A DNA stretch of 14,909 bases from NCBI GenBank assembly GCA_004557195.1, contig SFER01000035.1, forward strand, positions 1 to 14,909. The letters run 5' to 3'. Origin of the DNA: Bacteroidales bacterium. GTDB lineage: Bacteria > Bacteroidota > Bacteroidia > Bacteroidales > Muribaculaceae. Under the pieces are notes generated by a model. That model saw nothing but the letters and a program-made list of their open reading frames with translations, was not told the DNA's origin and did no database searches. Shown here one piece after another: positions 1-5,545 of the stretch. Every line of letters begins with the position of its first letter. The first letter of the stretch is position 1. The translations under genes and the position numbers were made by a program.

Positions 1-2
1 TG

Positions 3-371
3 AAAAACCTCTCAAGGCTCGACAACCAGCCGCAATCGCTTCGTGACAAGGTGTTCGACAGACTGTTTACTCAGGCTGAAATTGCAAAATTCAATCCGCG
101 TGAGTTGAGGGAATACGAAGACAGCCGCAAAGCATATCGCGACCTCAAGAACTGCCTCGACACCGCCATGCGCGAGGGCATAGAGAAAGGCCGCACCGAA
201 GGCCGCGCCGAAGGTCGCGCTGAAGGCATTGCTGAGGGACGTGCCGAAGGACGTGCTGAAGGCATTGCAATTGCCGTTAAGGCAATGTATTCAAATGGAA
301 TGAATGTAGAAGCAATCGCTGCAACAATGAACATGACATCCGAAAAGGTTAAAGAAATTCTTAGCCTCTAA
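3..371 (+). CDS. Rpn-family PD-(D/E)XK nuclease / putative transposase, C-terminal part (5' truncated by window edge)
   Basis: The frame is open to the left edge, so the start lies outside the window; a GTG at 51 could be mistaken for a start but the in-frame codons before it (KNLSRLDNQPQSLRDKVFDRLF) fit the family. Rpn-like proteins are recombination-promoting nucleases related to transposases. The usual Bacteroidales version has an N-terminal PD-(D/E)XK nuclease fold, which is missing here because of the window edge. Visible are the linker FTQAEIAKFNPRELREYEDS, the helical stretch YRDLKNCLDTAMREG, a charged tract of EGRA/EGIA tetrapeptides (bases 204-275), and the closing helix with MNMTSEKVKEILSL. 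That tail plan is characteristic of the family, so the assignment is firm although the catalytic domain is unseen. The stop is TAA at 369-371, followed at once by a weak hairpin. Activity cannot be judged from this part. Confidence 0.85.
   Translation, partial: KNLSRLDNQPQSLRDKVFDRLFTQAEIAKFNPRELREYEDSRKAYRDLKNCLDTAMREGIEKGRTEGRAEGRAEGIAEGRAEGRAEGIAIAVKAMYSNGMNVEAIAATMNMTSEKVKEILSL
204..275 (+). repeat. Two 36-base tandem units inside the Rpn tail
   Basis: The coding sequence contains two successive 12-codon units, both reading RAEG-RAEG-IA followed by EG or IA. Each unit is built from 12-base sub-repeats. The two copies differ mostly at third positions (for example CGC versus CGT for Arg), so the duplication is not very recent or is under protein-level selection. 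Such tetrapeptide tracts are a normal, length-variable part of this family's C-terminal region. Confidence 0.8.
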
Positions 372-376
372 AAAAT

Positions 377-405
377 ATCAGCACTAACATTGTTGCTGAT
401 GTTTT
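377..405 (+). terminator. Weak hairpin after the Rpn gene
   Basis: ATCAGCA (377-383) is the exact reverse complement of TGCTGAT (394-400), with a 10-base loop, followed by GTTTTCC. It lies 5 bases after the stop. The stem is short and AT-rich and the T-run is only four bases, so it could be a weak terminator or just the junction scar of the neighbouring transposase relic. Confidence 0.35.
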
Positions 406-592
406 CCACACGGCAGAGTGTCGCCTCCGATGGCACACCGTTTTTGAGCATGCCCATCTTCTGGAACCGACCAAGATTGATTCTGCCGAAATCGATTATG
501 TCCACACGCCCGACACGCCCCGATGCTCGGGCGAATATTTTCAGAATCAGCATATCGCGGAACCAATGGCGGATATTCCCCTTATTCGACCT
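401..592 (-). pseudogene. Relic of an ISAs1-type transposase (N-terminal fragment)
   Basis: The reverse strand encodes about 64 residues with no stop from 592 down to about 401. They include IRHWFRDMLILKIFARAS, DIIDFGRINLGRF and MGMLKNGVPSEATLCRVEN. This resembles the N-terminal DDE_Tnp_1-associated region of ISAs1/H-repeat transposases, where a short helix with FG...L is followed by LKNGVPS..TL.RV. In an intact protein this would continue into the DDE catalytic domain. Here the similarity stops at RVEN, the frame closes a dozen codons later, and a stop (TGA) lies just upstream at 593-595. Both the upstream end and the whole catalytic region are therefore absent. I recognised the family by eye from motif memory; an alignment would be needed to confirm it. 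No terminal inverted repeats or target duplication are visible. Confidence 0.5.
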
Positions 593-629
593 TCAAAAAT
601 CGGGGATCGAAGATACAAAATTTATTTGT

Positions 630-637
630 TACCTTTG
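630..637 (+). promoter_or_regulatory. Bacteroidota -7-like element TACCTTTG
   Basis: TACCTTTG fits TAnnTTTG exactly and would start transcription near 643-645. No clear TTG/TTTG -33 element is seen at the right distance, so it rests on the -7 match alone. What follows is not a gene but a pair of hairpins ending in a T-run. Confidence 0.35.
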
Positions 638-642
638 CAAGA

Positions 643-751
643 AGGTTAAGTGCCGATTGATCGGCCATGGTCAAGTGATTTGGATTTTTCATAATTATTC
701 GCTTTTTCTTTTTTAGATTTACTAAAAATCCACCACTTGACCAAATTTTTA
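643..751 (+). ncRNA. Candidate small structured RNA
   Basis: After the -7-like element, the first possible hairpin is GCCGA-TTGA-TCGGC at 652-665. A second, longer, imperfect hairpin pairs 668-689 with 724-743: TGGTCAAGTG pairs with CACTTGACCA and GGATTTTT with AAAAATCC, with small internal asymmetry. AATTTTTAT follows directly, as in an intrinsic terminator. An inner alternative also exists, TTTTTAG (710-716) with CTAAAAA (722-728), which excludes part of the long stem. The order promoter, hairpin, hairpin, T-run suggests a transcript of about 105-110 nucleotides. I do not recognise it as a known RNA family. It could equally be a decayed mobile-element end, since the 10-bp arms resemble short terminal inverted repeats, though no flanking duplication is seen. 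Confidence 0.3.
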
Positions 752-949
752 TACTGCTTATTTAGTTGATAACAAGATATTTAACATATTTTTAATTGTA
801 TATTTAATCAGTTAAATCCAACAAGTAAAATAGGCAAAACGAGCGAGAATCTCGCCCGAATCCTCGCTATAAAATAATGCAGTTTTTGATATGCAGAGCT
901 ATTTTTAGATGAAAGAGCCGTGTAAAAATCGGAAGAATAGGGATAAAAG

Positions 950-983
950 TTTGCTTGCAGTTGAAAATTATTGCATATCTTTG
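950..983 (+). promoter_or_regulatory. Promoter-like pair TTTG ... TATCTTTG
   Basis: TATCTTTG at 976-983 is a good -7 element and TTTG lies at 950-953, a spacing of 22 bases, slightly longer than the usual 19-21. It would start transcription near 990, about 55 bases before the ATG of the collapsed secreted-protein gene at 1044. The promoter of this dead gene therefore appears preserved and might still read toward the regulator at 1281. Confidence 0.45.
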
Positions 984-1043
984 CATATATCACTATTTTC
1001 AACTTTTAAACAGACGGAAACTACAAAACAACTACCAATAGGC

Positions 1044-1243
1044 ATGAAAAGATTATTTACCACAATGACAGCCTGCCTGCTAACTTCCGCAGCTATGCTT
1101 GCCGACGCTCCCGCCGATTACTATAGCTCTCTCGAAGGAAAGTCGGGCGAGAGCCAAACCAGCTCATCCCATTGCCGCCCGGAGTGTGTGTAATCACCGT
1201 CGATGGAATGACTCACCCGTCTAAAGTGATAGTGAGGAAATAG
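1044..1243 (+). pseudogene. Collapsed secreted endonuclease-I-like gene (signal peptide plus C-terminal tail)
   Basis: From ATG 1044 the frame gives a signal peptide (MKRLFTTMTACLLTSAAMLA) and then DAPADYYSSLEGKSGES. That is the usual mature start of Bacteroidales secreted endonuclease-I-like proteins (PxxYY..xEGKSG). Instead of the catalytic domain, the frame closes at the TAA at 1191-1193. In another frame (codons from 1172 to the TAG at 1241-1243) the sequence reads LPPGVCVITVDGMTHPSKVI and VRK. This is the final strand pair of a type-A-like C-terminal tail in Bacteroidota secreted proteins. The two ends of one gene therefore seem joined after loss of the middle, with a frame change near 1150-1170. 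The family of the N-terminal part is inferred from a short motif; the start-plus-tail reading is what the sequence shows. The remaining open frame cannot make a working enzyme. Confidence 0.5.
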
Positions 1244-1280
1244 TATCACAATGGTATAACCCTGATTAAACAATTTGATT

Positions 1281-1862
1281 ATGACTTCACTTAAAGAATT
1301 GCTAAAACGCGAATGTTCCTATGAACCTGCCGATGCCACGCTCGACAGATTCCTGGCACTTGCACAGACCATAAATCTTGCTCAGGACGAAGTGCTCATA
1401 CACCCCGGCCAGAACAACTCCAACGTGTATGTGGTGAAAGACGGCATTGTGAGATTTGCCGACATGAACGGGGAGAAGGAGCGCACTTTTGCCTTTGCCA
1501 CACCCGGAACGGTGTTTATGTCGAAGCATTCATTTGTGAAGCATCTGCCGTCGTACTACCTCGTTGATGCATGCTGCGAATCGACTTTGCTTGCGGTGAA
1601 ATGCGATGACTTCAATCAGCTTGTAAGGGAGTGCCCCGATTTTGCCGTGTGGAGCCTGCACTTGGCATGGGAGGAACTATTCTATCAGGAGTATAAGAAC
1701 GTGAATGTGAACAACGGCACTGCCAAGGAACGATACCTTGCACTCCAGAAAAACAGGCCCGAAATCATAGGCAGGGTGTACCAGAAGACCATCGCTTCCT
1801 ATCTGGGCATCTCGCCCGAATACTTGTGTCGCCTGCGTAAGACTCAAAGCCGACAAGAGTAG
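1281..1862 (+). CDS. Crp/Fnr-family transcriptional regulator
   Basis: A 193-residue protein of normal length for this family. Residues about 20-115 fit a cyclic-nucleotide-binding-type beta-roll (DEVLIHPGQNNSNVYVVKDG, then FATPGTVFM). A long dimer helix follows around 117-160. The C-terminal winged helix-turn-helix is at about 165-188, with the recognition stretch IASYLGISPEYLCRLRK. The conserved cAMP-contact signature of E. coli Crp is not present, as is usual in Bacteroidota homologues, so the ligand is unknown and may not be a nucleotide. The start is ATG 1281; an in-frame TTG two codons earlier is less likely. It lies 37 bases after the collapsed gene and ends in a strong terminator, so it looks like a single-gene unit. 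Targets cannot be read from sequence. The secreted LRR gene next door is only a positional candidate. Confidence 0.85.
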   Translation: MTSLKELLKRECSYEPADATLDRFLALAQTINLAQDEVLIHPGQNNSNVYVVKDGIVRFADMNGEKERTFAFATPGTVFMSKHSFVKHLPSYYLVDACCESTLLAVKCDDFNQLVRECPDFAVWSLHLAWEELFYQEYKNVNVNNGTAKERYLALQKNRPEIIGRVYQKTIASYLGISPEYLCRLRKTQSRQE

Positions 1863-1887
1863 AATCGGGAATTCTTGAAATTTTTTT

Positions 1888-1920
1888 AAGCGATTGACAT
1901 AAATCAATCGCTTTATTGTT
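1888..1920 (+). terminator. Intrinsic terminator of the Crp/Fnr gene
   Basis: A perfect 10-bp stem, AAGCGATTGA (1888-1897) with TCAATCGCTT (1904-1913), closes over a 6-base loop and is followed by TATTGTTTATT. It is also preceded by seven T residues, so on the reverse strand it would read as a hairpin followed by A-rich sequence only. Confidence 0.8.
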
Positions 1921-2087
1921 TATTCACATTACATTTGCCAATAATTCATAAAACATAAGAAAAAATGCGATTTATGCGACAAAATGTGCATTTTTACAAC
2001 CATTTTTCTGCAAATCTGTCATTTTTGTGTTTCATTTGCTAAAAGACAACAATCTTATAATACTAACAATTAAAAAAAGGAATTATT

Positions 2088-3476
2088 ATGAAATTCAGAT
2101 CTTTACTCTTCGTGGCTGCAGCCGCTCTATCGAGCCTCAGCCTTTCGGCCTTCACCTACAATGGAATCGAGTATGAAGCCGTAACATCTTCAACAGCCAA
2201 AGTGTCGTCGGGAGCCAATGCAACCGGCGATGTGGTGATTCCGGAAACCGTCTATGATGGTGAAACAGCCTACACGGTGACAGAGCTGGCCAAGAGCTGC
2301 TTCCGCAGTGCCCAAATCAAGTCGATAACTCTCCCCTCGACCGTCACTAAGATGGGAAGCAGTGCTTTCAACGGCAGTATGGTGGAAAAGGTTGTGCTTA
2401 ACGAGGGCCTGAAAAGTATCGCACTGAACACATTTTATGGTTGTTCTCGACTTGAAGAAATCACTCTGCCTTCAACTCTCACCAGCATAGGTACGCTGGC
2501 ATTTTACCAGTGCGCGTCGCTGAAGTCTGTCAACATTCCCGAGGGTGTCACCCTTATTGATGATTGTGCCTTCAAAGAGTGCACCTCACTTGAGTCGGTA
2601 ACACTGCCTTCTACCTGCACAAAATATTACGAACAATTATTCTCAGGCTGCACATCACTCAAGTCGCTTACAATTCCTGAGGGTGTAACCTCAATTCCCG
2701 AGAGCTTCTGCTACTATTGCCTATCGCTTGAGGAAGTAAACTTCCCGAGCACTCTCACCATTATCAAGAACGGGGCATTCACCAACTGCGAATCGCTGAA
2801 GGAACTCAATCTGCCAAGCTCTTGCGCCACTATCAAGAAACGTGCCTTTGCCAACTGCAACTCACTCACAAATGTGGTAATTCCCGAGGGTGTGGTCACT
2901 CTTGAAAGCGACGTCTTCTATGAGTGTATCAATATGCAGTCGGTCACACTTAGCTCAACAGTCGATGTGCTCGGCTTTGGCACACTCGGTTGCTGGGAGC
3001 TTCTTCCCAACAACACACACCGCTGGGTTTTCTCCGACATTTACTGCCAAGGCACTGTGCCACCACACTTCGAGTATGACGACTATGCACGTCCTGAACC
3101 CGACTTCTTCAGCCTTGAGGAATTCACCGAAGAAGAGAAAACTGCCTTCTACAGCAGCATCACAATCCACGTTCCTGCCGAGGCTGTAGAGACCTACAAG
3201 AACGCCGATATCTGGAAAAACTTCCCCCATATCGTTGCCGCAACTTCGGGAGTGGAAAACACTTTGGCTACCAATGCAGCCACAGTAAAGTGTTCGGGCG
3301 GAATTGTAACTGTTGATGGCCTTGAGCGTGGCGCTGTGGTAAGCATCTACACCACCGACGGCAAGCAGCTTTACCGCACAGTGGCTGCCGACAGCACAGC
3401 AAGCATCAGCAACCTTCCTGTCGGAATCCTCATTGTGAAAGCCGGCAACACTGCAAGCAAGATCCTTGTGAAATAA
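2088..3476 (+). CDS. Secreted BspA-type leucine-rich repeat protein with C-terminal sorting-like tail
   Basis: This 462-residue protein begins with a Sec signal peptide (MKFRSLLFVAAAALSSLSLSA, cleavage about 20-22). It continues through FTYNGIEYE and DVVIPETV, a common N-terminal part of BspA-like proteins. From about residue 75 to 305 there are roughly ten LRR_5 units of about 23 residues (pattern LxxLxxxxFxxCxSLxxVxLPSTVTxI). A linker with the motif ITIHVPAEAVETYKNADIWKNF follows; this is the usual closing element of BspA LRR domains. Residues about 390-462 form a small beta domain ending LPVGILIVKAGNTASKILVK, like a type-A T9SS tail. Such proteins sit on the surface or are released and bind host or bacterial partners; the target here is unknown. 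It is monocistronic, preceded by AAAAAAAGGAATT close to the ATG and followed by a strong terminator. Its repeats alternate in two types (see findings). Confidence 0.85.
   Translation: MKFRSLLFVAAAALSSLSLSAFTYNGIEYEAVTSSTAKVSSGANATGDVVIPETVYDGETAYTVTELAKSCFRSAQIKSITLPSTVTKMGSSAFNGSMVEKVVLNEGLKSIALNTFYGCSRLEEITLPSTLTSIGTLAFYQCASLKSVNIPEGVTLIDDCAFKECTSLESVTLPSTCTKYYEQLFSGCTSLKSLTIPEGVTSIPESFCYYCLSLEEVNFPSTLTIIKNGAFTNCESLKELNLPSSCATIKKRAFANCNSLTNVVIPEGVVTLESDVFYECINMQSVTLSSTVDVLGFGTLGCWELLPNNTHRWVFSDIYCQGTVPPHFEYDDYARPEPDFFSLEEFTEEEKTAFYSSITIHVPAEAVETYKNADIWKNFPHIVAATSGVENTLATNAATVKCSGGIVTVDGLERGAVVSIYTTDGKQLYRTVAADSTASISNLPVGILIVKAGNTASKILVK
2300..2990 (+). repeat. LRR_5 repeat array, about ten units of about 69 bases
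   Basis: Successive units carry, at the same place, PST, NEG, PST, PEG, PST, PEG, PST, PSS, PEG, SST. The units therefore alternate between a PST type and a PEG type, with a single break at PSS. This points to a two-unit module of about 46 residues (138 bases) having been duplicated. Unit borders are approximate. Confidence 0.7.
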
Positions 3477-3498
3477 AATCACTGATTATATATTAATA

Positions 3499-3545
3499 CG
3501 ACACCCCTGCCACATCGGAATGTGTGGCAGGGGTGTCGGCTTTTC
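3499..3545 (+). terminator. Strong intrinsic terminator of the LRR gene
   Basis: A perfect 16-bp GC-rich stem (3499-3514 with 3523-3538; left arm CGACACCCCTGCCACA) closes over an 8-base loop and is followed by GC and TTTTC. It starts 22 bases after the LRR stop. The upstream side lacks a matching A-run, so it works mainly in the + direction. Confidence 0.85.
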
Positions 3546-3559
3546 ACGTCAGGGAGCTT

Positions 3560-3574
3560 TCACTATGATAGTGA
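3560..3574. promoter_or_regulatory. 15-base perfect palindrome, possible operator
   Basis: TCACTAT-G-ATAGTGA is a perfect 7-1-7 inverted repeat in the gap between the LRR terminator and purC. It is about 150 bases upstream of the purC -7 element. The one-base centre is too short for an RNA hairpin loop of that stem, so a dimeric protein site is the more likely reading, if it has any role. Confidence 0.3.
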
Positions 3575-3636
3575 GTTTTGCTTCTGGGATTTGCGTTTTG
3601 GCAGGATTGTGTTTTTTAGGGCCTATAGGTCAATAG

Positions 3637-3708
3637 GATTTTTTGGGTAGGGGATGGTGGACTATTTTGGGTAGGGGATGGTGGTTTTTTGGGGGGATGT
3701 GGCGGTGG
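3637..3708 (+). repeat. Three G-rich 24-base tandem repeats
   Basis: Copies lie at 3637-3660, 3661-3684 and 3685-3708. The first two share the identical 20 bases TTTTGGGTAGGGGATGGTGG; the third is degenerate, with a run of six G. Several GGG/GGGG tracts on the + strand give the possibility of a G-quadruplex. The array ends only 16 bases before the purC -7 element. Confidence 0.75.
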
Positions 3709-3724
3709 TCTTGATTATTTTGTG

Positions 3725-3732
3725 TACTTTTG
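3725..3732 (+). promoter_or_regulatory. -7 element of the purC-ubiE promoter
   Basis: TACTTTTG matches TAnnTTTG and would start transcription near 3739, about 40 bases before the purC ATG. At the -33 position there is only G-rich repeat sequence without a clear TTG. Supports the start at 3779 instead of the longer open frame from 3689, which would begin upstream of the transcript. Confidence 0.5.
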
Positions 3733-3778
3733 TGGCAAAATTGCAAATATAAGTATCCATAATCCAAATTTTTTTGCG

Positions 3779-4729
3779 ATGGCAAATACATTAGTAAACA
3801 CCGAATTCAAATTCGAAGGGCAAAAAAGCGTGTACCACGGAAAGGTGCGCGATGTGTACAACATCAATGACGACCTCCTTGTGATGGTGGCTACCGACCG
3901 AATCTCGGCCTTTGACGTTATCCTCCCCAAAGGCATCCCGTTTAAGGGACAGGTTCTCAACCAGATAGCCGCCACATTTCTCGACGCAACCGCCGACATA
4001 GTGCCCAACTGGAAACTCGCTACCCCCGACCCGATGGTAACAGTGGGAGTGAAAGCGGAGGGCTTCAGAGTGGAGATGATAATCCGCGGCTACCTCACCG
4101 GAAGCGCATGGCGCGAATATGCGGCAGGCTGCAGGGAGTTGTGCGGAGTGAAACTTCCCGATGGGATGCGCGAGAACGAGCGTTTCCCCGAACCAATCAT
4201 AACCCCCACCACCAAGGCCGACGCCGGACACGACGAGAATATCTCGCGCGAGGAGATTATCCGCCAAGGGATTGTGAGCGAGGAAGATTACAACCAAATG
4301 GAGGCTTACACCCGTGCGCTTTTCGCCCGCGGCTCGCAAATGGCAGCCGAGAAGGGATTGATTCTTGTAGATACCAAATACGAGTTTGGCAAGCGCGACG
4401 GCAAGGTGATACTCATCGACGAAATCCACACCCCCGACTCATCGCGCTATTTCTATGCCGACGGCTACGAGGAGCGATTTGCCAAAGGGGAGCCGCAGAA
4501 GCAACTATCCAAGGAATTTGTGCGCCAATGGCTCATTGAACACAATTTCATGGGGAAAGCCGGACAGGTGGTTCCCGAAATGACCGACGAATACTGCACC
4601 TCGGTGAGCGACCGCTATATCGAACTCTACGAGCACATCGTGGGATGCAAATTTGACAAAGCCGATGAGAGCGACATCGCATCGCGCATCGAGAAAAACG
4701 TATCGGCTTATCTGGCATCGCTCAAATAG
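3779..4729 (+). CDS. purC: Phosphoribosylaminoimidazole-succinocarboxamide synthase (SAICAR synthetase)
   Basis: Joins CAIR and aspartate with ATP to make SAICAR in de novo purine synthesis, in the cytoplasm. The 316-residue length is that of the Bacteroidota enzymes. Hallmarks: the N-terminal KVRDVYNINDDLLVMVATDRISAFD (nucleotide-binding part), IIRGYLTGSAWREY, EPIITPTTKADAGHDE, LVDTKYEFG and LIDEIHTPDSSRY. All are intact. The frame stays open upstream to an ATG at 3689, but those extra residues are unlike the family and lie before the predicted transcript start; ATG 3779 (MANTLVNTEF) is the family start. It is followed by ubiE after 9 bases, with the AGGAGG for ubiE beginning at the purC stop codon. 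The two genes are therefore likely co-transcribed although they belong to different pathways. Confidence 0.95.
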   Translation: MANTLVNTEFKFEGQKSVYHGKVRDVYNINDDLLVMVATDRISAFDVILPKGIPFKGQVLNQIAATFLDATADIVPNWKLATPDPMVTVGVKAEGFRVEMIIRGYLTGSAWREYAAGCRELCGVKLPDGMRENERFPEPIITPTTKADAGHDENISREEIIRQGIVSEEDYNQMEAYTRALFARGSQMAAEKGLILVDTKYEFGKRDGKVILIDEIHTPDSSRYFYADGYEERFAKGEPQKQLSKEFVRQWLIEHNFMGKAGQVVPEMTDEYCTSVSDRYIELYEHIVGCKFDKADESDIASRIEKNVSAYLASLK

Positions 4730-4735
4730 GAGGCA
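4730..4735 (+). promoter_or_regulatory. Shine-Dalgarno of ubiE
   Basis: AGGAGG follows and overlaps the purC TAG stop, 5-6 bases before the ubiE ATG. This is unusually strong for Bacteroidales, where most genes (including the neighbours here) have no clear site. It fixes the ubiE start and suggests translation reinitiation right behind purC. Confidence 0.6.
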
Positions 4736-4738
4736 ATA

Positions 4739-5470
4739 ATGGATGTAGAGGCAGAGAAAATAACGCCATACGGCGACTCAGAGAGCAAAACCGGGCAAGT
4801 GAGGCAGATGTTTGACAGCATTGCGCCTGCCTACGACTTCATGAACCGCGCCATGACCATGGGAATCGACAAATGGTGGAGGCGTGTTGCGGTGAAGATG
4901 CTTGCCAAGTCATCGCCCAAGACAATTCTCGATATTGCCACCGGCACCGGCGACCTGGCGCTGCTCCTGCATCGCAAGCTACATCCCGAGAAGATTGTAG
5001 GGCTCGACCTCTCGGAGGGGATGCTCAAAATCGCGAGAGAGAAAGTAGCAAAAGCGGGAGCCGATATCGAATTTGAACAGGGCGACAGCCTTGCGATGCG
5101 ATTTGAGGATGACTCGTTTGACGCGATAACGGTGGCGTATGGGGTGCGAAACTTCGAGCACCTTGAGCAGGGCTACCGCGAGATGCACCGAGTGCTTCGC
5201 CCCGGCGGAGTGCTTGTGGTGATAGAACTCGCCACCCCTGTCAACCCGATAGTGCGTCCGCTCTACAACCTCTACACGCGACGCATAATCCCCTGGGCGG
5301 GACGAAGCATCTCGAAAGACCGCCGAGCTTATAGCTATCTGCCCGAAAGCATTGCGGCAGTGCCACAGCGCGACAACATGTTGCAACTGATGCGCAACGC
5401 CGGCTTCGGCGAATGTTCCTACAAGGCAATGACCTTCGGCACCTGCATAATCTACATGGCAAGCAAATAG
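4739..5470 (+). CDS. ubiE: Demethylmenaquinone methyltransferase
   Basis: SAM-dependent C-methyltransferase that turns demethylmenaquinone into menaquinone; Bacteroidota use menaquinone in fumarate respiration, so the menG role is the relevant one. The 243-residue protein has the family start VRQMFDSIAPAYDFMNRAMTMGIDKWWRR. SAM motif I follows (ILDIATGTGDLAL, about residues 63-75), then the acidic GLDLSEGML, AYGVRNFEHLEQGYREMHRV, and LRPGGVLVVIEL. The C-terminal part is LYTRRIIPWAGRSIS, YSYLPESI and FGTCIIYMASK. All class signatures are present. It sits 9 bases after purC and ends at a terminator shared with the opposing operon. Confidence 0.95.
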   Translation: MDVEAEKITPYGDSESKTGQVRQMFDSIAPAYDFMNRAMTMGIDKWWRRVAVKMLAKSSPKTILDIATGTGDLALLLHRKLHPEKIVGLDLSEGMLKIAREKVAKAGADIEFEQGDSLAMRFEDDSFDAITVAYGVRNFEHLEQGYREMHRVLRPGGVLVVIELATPVNPIVRPLYNLYTRRIIPWAGRSISKDRRAYSYLPESIAAVPQRDNMLQLMRNAGFGECSYKAMTFGTCIIYMASK

Positions 5471-5494
5471 CGCAGAGCCACACGCGAACACAAC

Positions 5495-5530
5495 AGCAGC
5501 CGCTCCACTTGGGGCGGCTGCTCATTTATT
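5495..5530. terminator. Bidirectional terminator between ubiE and queA
   Basis: AGCAGCCGCTCC (5495-5506) pairs with GGGGCGGCTGCT (5511-5522), 12 bp with one G-T pair, over a 4-base loop. CATTTATTG follows on the + side; on the - side TGTTGTGTTCG follows. It serves ubiE and, more weakly, the convergent queA operon whose last stop is at 5546. Confidence 0.75.
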
Positions 5531-5545
5531 GCGTGGAATAGAGTT

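Larger units (their letters stand above)
593..1043. other. AT-rich gene-free stretch
   Basis: No credible protein gene was found. The stretch holds a promoter-like element (630-637) followed by two hairpins and a T-run (candidate small RNA, listed separately). It also has an imperfect inverted repeat around AGCGAG (842-847) and CTCGCT (863-868), with a competing GCGAG/CTCGC pairing, and a promoter-like TATCTTTG at 976-983 facing the pseudogene at 1044. The short open frames that cross it have no family features and odd composition. Confidence 0.6.

Noticed and set aside
204..275. Possible short CRISPR-like or satellite array
   Set aside because: Units are 12/36 bases, contiguous with no spacers, and in frame with a coding tail.
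71..334. Repetitive PSARPSARPS-type - strand frame
   Set aside because: It is only the complement of the EGRA repeat tract of the Rpn tail.
390..716. A 108-residue + strand frame between the Rpn gene and the AT-rich gap
   Set aside because: No recognisable features, no promoter before it, and it overlaps both the antisense transposase relic and the hairpin region.
668..743. Reading the 10-bp inverted arms as ends of a tiny insertion element (MITE)
   Set aside because: No target-site duplication flanks the arms and no second copy is present in the window; kept only as an alternative to the small-RNA reading.
2955..3482. A 175-residue - strand frame opposite the LRR gene end
   Set aside because: Shadow of the LRR gene; extends into its terminator and shows no domain.
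3689..3778. Upstream ATG giving purC a 30-residue N-terminal extension
   Set aside because: The extension is Gly/Phe/Ile-rich, unlike the family, and begins before the predicted transcript start; the family start MANTLVNTEF is at 3779.
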